Shown in pieces: positions 1-5,651 of a DNA stretch of 6,891 nucleotides. The DNA is taken from the NCBI GenBank assembly GCA_021835185.1, contig JAKBQO010000076.1, positions 1 to 6,891 of the forward strand. Reading direction: 5' to 3'. The stretch's first letter is position 1, and each line of letters starts with the position of its first letter. The notes below the pieces were generated by a model. That model was not told where the DNA came from. It was given only the letters and a program-made list of their open reading frames with translations, and did no database searches. Origin of the DNA: Thermoplasmata archaeon. GTDB taxonomy: Archaea > Thermoplasmatota > Thermoplasmata > Thermoplasmatales > Thermoplasmataceae. The position numbers were made by a program, and so were the translations under genes.

Positions 1-1460
1 AGTATTTTAAAGAATAGTGTTGGATATACGCCGAGGAAGATGGTACATACCATAATGAAAAACAGTATGAGAAACTCCTGTTTATTTACATCCCTGAGCC
101 GCCCAAGCCTCTCGTTGAAATATCCAAATATGGTTCTCTGTGCTGCCCATATGAGAAATGCTGCAATGACAATAAGCCCAAGTACAATAAACAGAGTATA
201 AAGGCCTATGCTCTGGAATGCGGATATGGTAACTGAAAATTCCCCGATAAAGCCTGCAAGAGAAGGTAGTCCAAGCGATGCCAGCATACCGACCAGCAGG
301 AAAGATGATAGGATTGGCAGTTCCCTATTCAGGCCTCCGAGCTCATAGATCCTCGATGTTCCTGTCCTTTTATAAACCAGTGAAAGTGAGGCAAAAATAA
401 GTGCCGCAACGAATGTATGTGCAATTATCTGGTACATTCCACCAGCCAGATCAAGCGTTCTCACATAGCCAGTTGACAGCAAAGCAGTTCCAAATGCAAT
501 AGTTATAAACGACATCTCCGCAGCGCTTCCATAGGCTGCCATCCTTTTAAGGTCTGGCTGGAACAGGGCAGAAAATGCGAAGTATATTATGCTTATAAGC
601 CCCAGAAATATTATAAAATATACGAGATATTTTGGGAAGAGCCCGGCTATAGGGTATAATATGCCCAGCAGGCCATATCCACCCATTGCCACAAGCCCTC
701 CAGAAAGCATTATAGTTCCGGAATAGGGTGCATCGTAATATGCATCTGGAAGCCATACATGCAGCGGGAACGTTGGCAATTTTATCAGGAAAGCCAGAAG
801 AAACCCGAATAGTATAAAATAGAAAGCATATGTTGGAATGCCGATTATGAAAGCCACATTCATAAGGTCACCAATCTGAAATGTAAATATGCTGGTTTTC
901 AGGAAGTAGTAAGTAGAAAGGGTAAAAATAGAGAGCAGCAGAAACAGTGAACCAATATGCGTATATATGAAGAATTTCAACGAACTTTTCTCCTTATTTC
1001 CTGTACCATACTTCCCTATAATGAAGAATACCGGTATCAGGACAACTTCCCAGAAAATATAGAAGAACAGGAAATTGCGTACCATGAATAGTCCTGCCAG
1101 TCCGAACCCTGCTGCCATGAAAAGGCCGTAGAAATAAGCTCCGTGTGATTTGCTTCCCATTAGGATCGAGAACATAGTAATTAACAGTGCAATGATGACA
1201 AGGAGATCAGAGAATCCGGTTAATCCAAGGGAGAAATTAATATTGATAGTGATTCCGCTGGTGCTGAAACTCGTTAATAGCACATTATAATATGATATTA
1301 CTCCTCCGGTATAATTCCTGAAATCGAATATTGAATATATAATGAAAAACACTGTGAGTATGCCCAGTGAAACCAGTGAAACTGATTTTGAATGCTTTCC
1401 TGCGAAGAAGCTTAAGCCGGTTAGTATAAAGAATAGTATAAAGAAATAAAGTAGTATCAT
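1..1460 (-). CDS. nuoM: NuoM, antiporter-like proton-pumping subunit of complex I (3' end cut by window edge)
   Basis: Integral membrane subunit (ND4 family) that moves protons through a chain of buried charged residues. I translated this frame directly: it is open from the ATG at 1458-1460 to the left edge, about 486 residues, against about 500 for the family, so only the last few tens of residues are missing. Visible signatures are FYIFWE with Glu138 (TM5), KLPTFPLHVWLPDAY with Lys227 (TM7), LKRMAAY with Lys305, IIAHTF with His348, and AGFIGEF with Glu407 (TM12). The FWE/KLP/GEF combination identifies NuoM rather than NuoL or NuoN. Oddities: the TM8 lysine is Ala258, the arginine eight residues later is Gly266, and the usual SHMG motif reads AEMS. 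The start directly follows the nuoL TAA and is preceded by GGTGATC. nuoN is expected next, beyond the edge. Confidence 0.96.
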   Translation of the reverse strand, partial: MILLYFFILFFILTGLSFFAGKHSKSVSLVSLGILTVFFIIYSIFDFRNYTGGVISYYNVLLTSFSTSGITININFSLGLTGFSDLLVIIALLITMFSILMGSKSHGAYFYGLFMAAGFGLAGLFMVRNFLFFYIFWEVVLIPVFFIIGKYGTGNKEKSSLKFFIYTHIGSLFLLLSIFTLSTYYFLKTSIFTFQIGDLMNVAFIIGIPTYAFYFILFGFLLAFLIKLPTFPLHVWLPDAYYDAPYSGTIMLSGGLVAMGGYGLLGILYPIAGLFPKYLVYFIIFLGLISIIYFAFSALFQPDLKRMAAYGSAAEMSFITIAFGTALLSTGYVRTLDLAGGMYQIIAHTFVAALIFASLSLVYKRTGTSRIYELGGLNRELPILSSFLLVGMLASLGLPSLAGFIGEFSVTISAFQSIGLYTLFIVLGLIVIAAFLIWAAQRTIFGYFNERLGRLRDVNKQEFLILFFIMVCTIFLGVYPTLFFKI

Positions 1461-3344
1461 TTAGATCACCCCTATGAGTTCTATTATGGCGAAAATAACT
1501 ATCATGCCGATTATCAGGAAAGCCACATAGAATGGAATATCACCTGTTTCTATTTTCCTGAAGTCTGTGCCTATGTCAGATATATCCTTCCCTGCTGAAT
1601 CTATCCTGTCATTAAATTTTCTCTCTGCAACACCGATCAGGTATGAAATTGGCAATATAATCCGCTCGGAAATAATTTCCGTGTAAAGCCAGTCAAAATA
1701 GAATTTATTCTTAATTATTTTATAAAGCGGGTTTTTAGTTATATTTGTATATCCTTTTACATTGTAACGGTATATTGCATATGCTATAGCTATTCCAAGA
1801 AAAGAAAATATCACAGGTATTGCAGCTATTATAAATGGCGGGGAGTAAATGTTAACCGAACTATCCAGGAATGTATAGAATGGCTTCTGGATGATTCCAA
1901 GTGTCAGTGAAAGGAAGGCTAAAACCATCAATGGAACTAAATATATTAGTTTTGGATCGTGCGCCTTTTCCGCCAGTTTTGATCTTGGTTTCCCGGCGAA
2001 CACCAGGAAGTACAGCCTGAATGCATATATTGCGGTAAGAATTTCACCGAACACCAGTAAAAGCCATGGTATTATGTTCCCTGAATTTACAAAGTATTCA
2101 TATGCACCGGAGATTATCTGGTCCCTTGAGAAGTATCCTGCTGTGGGTGGAATAGCCGCAAGTGTCACTACACCGATGAGCATCAATATAGCAGTAACCG
2201 GCATTTTCCTGAACAGGCCTCCCATGTCTTTTATATTCCTTAATTCCATCAACATTACCAGTATAACGCCCGCTGACATGAACAGCAATGCCTTGAATAC
2301 GGCGTGGACTACAAGATGGTACATTCCGAATGTTACTCCGGAATATCCAATTACGCCGCCCAATCCAATAGCAGCCATCATATAGCCAAGCTCGCTGATA
2401 GTTGAATATGCAATAACTCTTTTGATGTCGTTTACAACTATTGCCAGTATTCCTGCGTAGAATGCAGTGAATGATCCTATTATAGCAACTGCATATAATG
2501 AAAAGGATGCAGAATAGTAGAATAGTGGAAATAGCCTTGCAACCAGATAAACTCCAGCAGTTACCATTGTAGCAGCATGTATTAATGCTGAGACGGTGGT
2601 TGGGCCTTCCATAGAATCTGGCAGCCAGACATGCAATGGAAATTGCGCTGATTTGGCAACTGCCCCTGCAAGGAATAATATTGTTGCAAGTGCAAGTACA
2701 TCTGGCCCTATGGCTGATGCTATAGATTGTGCATTGTCAATTAGATATGGTATACTCAGGGGGCTTGTTCCTGCTGGCACTATATTTACCAGTTTTGCAA
2801 ATAGTACACCCATGCCAATAATAAATAGAAGATCGCCGACACGTGTGACAATAAATGCTTTCTTCGCAGCTGCGGCGGCATTGGGCTTGAAAAACCAGAA
2901 GCCAATAAGGAGGTAAGAACATAATCCAACTATTTCCCAGAACAGGAAAAAGAGGACGAGGTTTGATGAAACAACCAGGCCAAGCATTCCCGCTATAAAA
3001 AGTGACGTTTCTGAAAAGTATATATTTTTCCTGGGATCGTCCTTCATGTAGAACATGGCAAATAATGTAATCATAAGCGACATGAAAGCCACCATCATTG
3101 CCATTATTACCGTAAGATGGCTTATATAAATACCCACATCTATATTATAAAACCACGTATAGTGTGAATAAATAAAATTATGGTGCAGCAGGTATAAATA
3201 TGCGAGAATAACCAGTATGAGCGAGCCAAGAACCATCACGCTGCTGAAAATTCCAGAATATTTAAGCCTGTATTTTCCTATAATATATTCAAGTGGAAAT
3301 CCGAATAATGGAAGAAGGAATATGAAGTAGTATATGCTTACCAT
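1461..3344 (-). CDS. nuoL: NuoL, distal antiporter-like proton-pumping subunit of complex I
   Basis: ND5-family membrane subunit of 627 residues, close to the family's usual length (613 in E. coli), at the far end of the pump arm. Signatures in order: FLFWEIVGLCSYLLIGFW with Glu137 (TM5), VTRVGD with Asp171, GAVAKSAQFPLHVWLPD with Lys231 (TM7), SALIHAATMVTAGVYL with His256 (TM8), DIKRVIAYSTISELGYM, and YHLVVHAVFKALLF with His343, His347 and Lys351. About 16 hydrophobic helices are evident. After residue 540 comes FDWLYTEII and a charged amphipathic stretch to about 598, matching the lateral helix that runs along the membrane arm, then a final transmembrane helix at 603-625. Oddity: the TM12 motif usually written GFFSKD is GYFSRD, so the channel lysine is Arg407. 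The ATG overlaps the nuoK stop by 7 bases and sits 6 bases after GAGGGA. The stop abuts nuoM. Confidence 0.98.
   Translation of the reverse strand: MVSIYYFIFLLPLFGFPLEYIIGKYRLKYSGIFSSVMVLGSLILVILAYLYLLHHNFIYSHYTWFYNIDVGIYISHLTVIMAMMVAFMSLMITLFAMFYMKDDPRKNIYFSETSLFIAGMLGLVVSSNLVLFFLFWEIVGLCSYLLIGFWFFKPNAAAAAKKAFIVTRVGDLLFIIGMGVLFAKLVNIVPAGTSPLSIPYLIDNAQSIASAIGPDVLALATILFLAGAVAKSAQFPLHVWLPDSMEGPTTVSALIHAATMVTAGVYLVARLFPLFYYSASFSLYAVAIIGSFTAFYAGILAIVVNDIKRVIAYSTISELGYMMAAIGLGGVIGYSGVTFGMYHLVVHAVFKALLFMSAGVILVMLMELRNIKDMGGLFRKMPVTAILMLIGVVTLAAIPPTAGYFSRDQIISGAYEYFVNSGNIIPWLLLVFGEILTAIYAFRLYFLVFAGKPRSKLAEKAHDPKLIYLVPLMVLAFLSLTLGIIQKPFYTFLDSSVNIYSPPFIIAAIPVIFSFLGIAIAYAIYRYNVKGYTNITKNPLYKIIKNKFYFDWLYTEIISERIILPISYLIGVAERKFNDRIDSAGKDISDIGTDFRKIETGDIPFYVAFLIIGMIVIFAIIELIGVI
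1464..1470 (-). promoter_or_regulatory. Shine-Dalgarno site for nuoM inside the nuoL 3' end
   Basis: The minus strand reads GGTGATC followed by TAA and then the nuoM ATG. GGTGATC is fully complementary to the usual archaeal 16S rRNA tail and also supplies the last bases of nuoL (GTG ATC). It supports the ATG at 1460 as the start and suggests that nuoM translation is coupled to nuoL. Confidence 0.75.
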
Positions 3345-3637
3345 TTGATATCCCTCAACAATGAAATATTGATTTTCCCGTATTTTTTAGAGATTAAAGT
3401 AAATATAGCTATGCCAACTGTGCTTTCTATGACTCCTATTGCGATTACGAATAGTGCAAATACCACCACAGATGTTGAATAATATAGGGTGGCTACACCA
3501 ACAACATCCAGAAGGGCCGCGTTTAAGACAATCTCCAGCGATATGATAACCTTCATTCCAACCTTCGAGGTGGTAACTCCATAGATTCCTATGGTAAACA
3601 GTATCATTGAAAGAAATAGTATGTAAATTATATTCAT
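3338..3637 (-). CDS. nuoK: NuoK, small membrane subunit of complex I (ND4L family)
   Basis: Ninety-nine residues with three transmembrane helices (about 3-20, 28-50 and 56-82), the normal NuoK size. The two membrane glutamates that carry protons between NuoJ and the antiporter subunits are present: Glu35 in ISLEIVLNAALL (TM2) and Glu71 in IGVIESTVGIAIF (TM3), equivalent to E. coli Glu36 and Glu72. The cytoplasmic tail is short and basic (SKKYGK). The ATG shares an ATGA overlap with the nuoJ-C stop and has only a weak Shine-Dalgarno-like GGGGATGAT upstream, so translation probably depends on coupling. The gene ends in a TAA that lies within the ATGGTAA containing the nuoL start. Confidence 0.96.
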   Translation of the reverse strand: MNIIYILFLSMILFTIGIYGVTTSKVGMKVIISLEIVLNAALLDVVGVATLYYSTSVVVFALFVIAIGVIESTVGIAIFTLISKKYGKINISLLRDIKW

Positions 3638-3855
3638 TTTTCATCATCCCCGACTATATACATTACTCCAATTATTGATGCAACCAGCAGGACAGAAAGC
3701 AATTCAAATGGCACTATGTAGGTAGAAAATAAGAGTGTGCCTATGCCTGTTATATCCTGTGGCTTTATGGCAAAGCTTTTGTTAATGGTGAGCAGATTAA
3801 TTCCAATTACAATGATAAACACGATTGCAGCAATTTTCTGTGCCTTATTCTTCAA
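3634..3855 (-). CDS. nuoJ: NuoJ C-terminal half (split NuoJ), TTG start
   Basis: Seventy-three residues corresponding to the last part of NuoJ (ND6). There are two hydrophobic helices (about 8-25 and 42-68). The second carries the family's end signature, FSTYIVPFELLSVLLVASI, which matches the conserved Y-(L/I)-(L/V)-PFE-(L/A)-xSVLLL segment at the end of ordinary NuoJ. The start codon is TTG, not ATG, at 3853-3855. It is chosen because a strong GGAGGT lies 7 bases upstream, inside the end of the first-half gene. A GTG eleven codons later would cut into the first helix. The gene overlaps nuoJ-N by 11 bases in another frame and ends in an ATGA overlap with nuoK. It presumably assembles with the N-terminal half beside NuoK. 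Split J genes are known from archaeal Fpo-type operons, so this is not evidence of a pseudogene. Confidence 0.9.
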   Translation of the reverse strand: MKNKAQKIAAIVFIIVIGINLLTINKSFAIKPQDITGIGTLLFSTYIVPFELLSVLLVASIIGVMYIVGDDEK

Positions 3856-4096
3856 CGTCCTTACCTCCGGTCAGCATTAAAACGAAAACAATTAACATGA
3901 CTACAGCACCTGCATATACCAGCAATTCTATACTCCCGACAAAACTCAGACCCAGAAAGATGAATATTATTGAAAACATTAACAGGAGTATAAGAAGGAA
4001 TATTGATGAATGTATGAGGTTCTTTGTGCTTATGGCACTTAATGCCATTATTACAGCTATGGCAGCCAGGATGAAGAATATGATGGTATCTATCAT
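3845..4096 (-). CDS. nuoJ: NuoJ N-terminal half (split NuoJ)
   Basis: Eighty-three residues with three transmembrane helices (about 4-22, 29-50 and 56-76), equal to the first three helices of NuoJ (ND6). The diagnostic TM3 motif LLVYAGAVVMLIVFVLML is present. Its Tyr61-Ala-Gly is the site of the pi-bulge that changes between conformations during turnover in complex I structures. Glu57 just before it fits the usual acidic or polar position. The protein stops with GGKDVEE, where an ordinary NuoJ would run on into the loop before TM4. The remaining helices are encoded by the next gene, and together the halves give 156 residues, slightly short for NuoJ. The ATG shares an ATGA overlap with the nuoI stop and follows a run of GGAGG repeats. 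Confidence 0.93.
   Translation of the reverse strand: MIDTIIFFILAAIAVIMALSAISTKNLIHSSIFLLILLLMFSIIFIFLGLSFVGSIELLVYAGAVVMLIVFVLMLTGGKDVEE
3863..3868 (-). promoter_or_regulatory. Internal Shine-Dalgarno GGAGGT for the TTG start of nuoJ-C
   Basis: GGAGGT is followed by 7 bases (AAGGACG) and then TTG at 3855. It lies within the last codons of nuoJ-N. It decides the otherwise unconvincing TTG start and argues that the second NuoJ half is made by independent or re-initiated translation rather than by frameshifting. Confidence 0.75.
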
Positions 4097-4590
4097 TTTA
4101 TAACATCCTCCTCCTGCATTGTTAATTCTTCCGGTGAATATGTAAAGCTGTTCCTTGTCCTTGCATCTTCAAACTGGTGTGTCAGATATATGGCATCTGT
4201 GGGGCATATTTCCTCACATTGCCTGCATACCGTGCATGTCCCGAAATTTACATCAGGATATATATTCCTTTTATTCTGCAAATTTTTTCTGTCTCCCCTG
4301 GCTGTCTGGACAACGTTATCTTCTAACCCGGTTCTGTCAAGATCCCAGTGCTCCATTTTTATGCTATGGTTAGGGCATATTTTTGAACATAATGTACATC
4401 CCACACATGCTTCCGGTACAAGGAATATACGGAAACGGAATCTTTCTGGAATTTTGCCTTTGTCTTCCGGATATTGAGTGGTAACTGGCTTCGTGAACAC
4501 ATATTTACCCATGTTTAGCATGGATTTGAGGGAACCAACTACCGGTATCGGCTTTTTCGGCATTTTTATTTCTTTAACTGTTGCAACCAT
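4093..4590 (-). CDS. nuoI: NuoI, 2x[4Fe-4S] ferredoxin-like subunit of complex I
   Basis: Peripheral-arm subunit carrying clusters N6a and N6b, which pass electrons to NuoB near the quinone site. From the chosen start it has 165 residues. Two complete CxxCxxCxxxCP motifs are seen: CVGCTLCSKICP (Cys62, 65, 68, 72) and CTVCRQCEEICP (Cys119, 122, 125, 129). The downstream DAIYLTHQFEDA and FTYSPEEL match the NuoI C-terminal pattern. The N-terminal region (about 15-40) can form the amphipathic helices that lie on NuoH. Oddity: 46 residues separate the two motifs, against 28 in E. coli NuoI recalled from memory, giving an insertion rich in Asp, Arg, Lys and Asn. Start: a GTG at 4599 overlaps the nuoH stop, but AGGTGA at 4596-4601 sits 5 bases before the ATG at 4590, so the ATG is preferred. 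The GTG would add three residues. Confidence 0.95.
   Translation of the reverse strand: MVATVKEIKMPKKPIPVVGSLKSMLNMGKYVFTKPVTTQYPEDKGKIPERFRFRIFLVPEACVGCTLCSKICPNHSIKMEHWDLDRTGLEDNVVQTARGDRKNLQNKRNIYPDVNFGTCTVCRQCEEICPTDAIYLTHQFEDARTRNSFTYSPEELTMQEEDVIK
4107..4115 (-). promoter_or_regulatory. Shine-Dalgarno run for nuoJ-N in the nuoI 3' end
   Basis: The minus strand reads AGGAGGAGG, with its last base 10 bases before the nuoJ-N ATG at 4096. It lies inside the nuoI codons for the acidic tail (QEED). The extra repeats mean the exact pairing register is uncertain. Confidence 0.6.
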
Positions 4591-4595
4591 ATTTA

Positions 4596-4601
4596 TCACC
4601 T
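4596..4601 (-). promoter_or_regulatory. Shine-Dalgarno AGGTGA spanning the nuoH stop, deciding the nuoI start
   Basis: The last codons of nuoH (AGG TGA) form AGGTGA, complementary to the 16S rRNA tail. The ATG at 4590 follows after 5 bases. The GTG at 4599 lies inside this site and so could not use it. Confidence 0.75.
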
Positions 4602-5651
4602 AATATATAACACAAATAACCCTGCATAGACCAGATTGGCCATGGAAAGTGGAAGAAGATATTTCCACCCGAGATTGACAAACCTGTCTATCCTTATTCT
4701 GGGAAGGGTAACCCATACCACGAATGCTATCAATACCAGTATAACTGTTTTTATTAACAGGTAGAAAAATCCGACGTAGGATTCATATGGGCCATTGGCA
4801 CCACCGAGATAGAGAATTGATATAATGAATGATGTAAGGTAAACCATTCCGAATAATCCAACATAGAATAATCCGAATCTCATACCCGAATATTCAGTTG
4901 TATACCCTGAAATTAGTTCGCTGTCGCTTTCTCCCATATCGAAGGGGGACATTGATGCCCTTGCTACCATGGATATGTAGAAAATAAGCAATCCCAGAGG
5001 TTCAATTATACCATATGGTATAACTTCATTTGAAACGATTCCGGAGAGGCTTAATCCGCCGGTTATGGCTGTTCCGGTAACATATGACCTTGATGTTATC
5101 ATAACTATTGCCAGTACGCTTATCATCATGGGAATTTCAAACGATATATCTTTAGCCACTCCCCTCATAGTTCCTAGAAGGGCATAGTTGCTTTTTGTGC
5201 TTATTCCTGCAAGTATCTCACCGATAGGCAAAATAGATAGCAGACCGAACATCAGTATAAGTGTAACTCTGGAATGTGTAACTGCAATGGACCCGAAATA
5301 GGCAAGGTCGCCGTATGGCAGCAGGATGAAAGCCAGTATTGTTCCAATAATTACTATTGCTGGAGCCAGCTTATATGCAAGGTCATCCCTCTTTGCAGGC
5401 ATTATAGATTCCTTGCCAAGCAGTTTAAATAAATCTGCGATTAACTGCAGCAGCCCGAATTTACCAACCCTGTTTGGGCCTACCCTCCTCTGTATTCTTG
5501 CCATGTATTTTCTGAATATGTAAATTAAGGCAACAAAGGAAATACCAACAAAAACTATAACGACTATAGTCTGGATCAGGTATGCTAATCCAAATGATGC
5601 ATCATAGCCCAGAAACGAAAGCCATTGATGTATCCTTAATAGTAAGCTCAT
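4596..5651 (-). CDS. nuoH: NuoH, membrane anchor and quinone-channel subunit of complex I
   Basis: ND1-family subunit of 351 residues, within the usual 325-360, with about eight or nine membrane helices. It forms the quinone tunnel with NuoD and NuoB and begins the charged path into the membrane arm. Key motifs: RRVGPNRVGKFGLLQLIADL (about 55-74) and LLGKE (77-81), which shape the tunnel and first loop; NYALLGTMRGVAKDISFEIP (about 155-174); and the TMH5-6 loop SPFDMGESDSELISGYTTEY (about 235-254) followed by SGMRFGLFY. The acidic residues Glu172, Asp238, Glu241, Asp243 and Glu245 are retained. The segment before PFD reads VARASMS instead of the common AETNRA. The start ATG shares an ATGA overlap with nuoD, 5 bases after GAGGTG. 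nuoD is followed directly by this gene, where bacterial operons usually place nuoEFG. Confidence 0.97.
   Translation of the reverse strand: MSLLLRIHQWLSFLGYDASFGLAYLIQTIVVIVFVGISFVALIYIFRKYMARIQRRVGPNRVGKFGLLQLIADLFKLLGKESIMPAKRDDLAYKLAPAIVIIGTILAFILLPYGDLAYFGSIAVTHSRVTLILMFGLLSILPIGEILAGISTKSNYALLGTMRGVAKDISFEIPMMISVLAIVMITSRSYVTGTAITGGLSLSGIVSNEVIPYGIIEPLGLLIFYISMVARASMSPFDMGESDSELISGYTTEYSGMRFGLFYVGLFGMVYLTSFIISILYLGGANGPYESYVGFFYLLIKTVILVLIAFVVWVTLPRIRIDRFVNLGWKYLLPLSMANLVYAGLFVLYIR

Noticed and set aside
547..756. Minus-strand 69-codon frame
   Set aside because: It overlaps nuoM in another frame. The nuoM frame reads through with channel motifs and the short frame resembles no known protein.
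1891..2385. Plus-strand open frame of 164 codons, and another at 2596-2916
   Set aside because: Both lie wholly antisense to nuoL, whose frame has full-length family motifs. Their translations show no recognisable domain, and such frames are expected opposite a long membrane-protein gene.
3387..3647. Minus-strand 86-codon frame over nuoK
   Set aside because: Shadow of nuoK in another frame. The nuoK frame has both conserved membrane glutamates and a start coupled to nuoJ-C.
3845..3855. nuoJ split as a pseudogene or programmed frameshift
   Set aside because: Both halves keep conserved motifs, the second has a well-placed GGAGGT and TTG start, and no clear slippery sequence is seen at the junction. 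Split J is also known in archaeal operons.
3825..4477. Plus-strand frames opposite nuoJ and nuoI (3825-4103, 4155-4373, 4190-4477)
   Set aside because: Antisense to genes with clear Fe-S or membrane motifs. No supporting domain or independent context.
4930..4965. NuoH segment before PFD reads VARASMS instead of AETNRA
   Set aside because: E. coli NuoH, as I recall it, also departs from AETNR here while remaining functional, so the change alone is not strong evidence of altered quinone binding.
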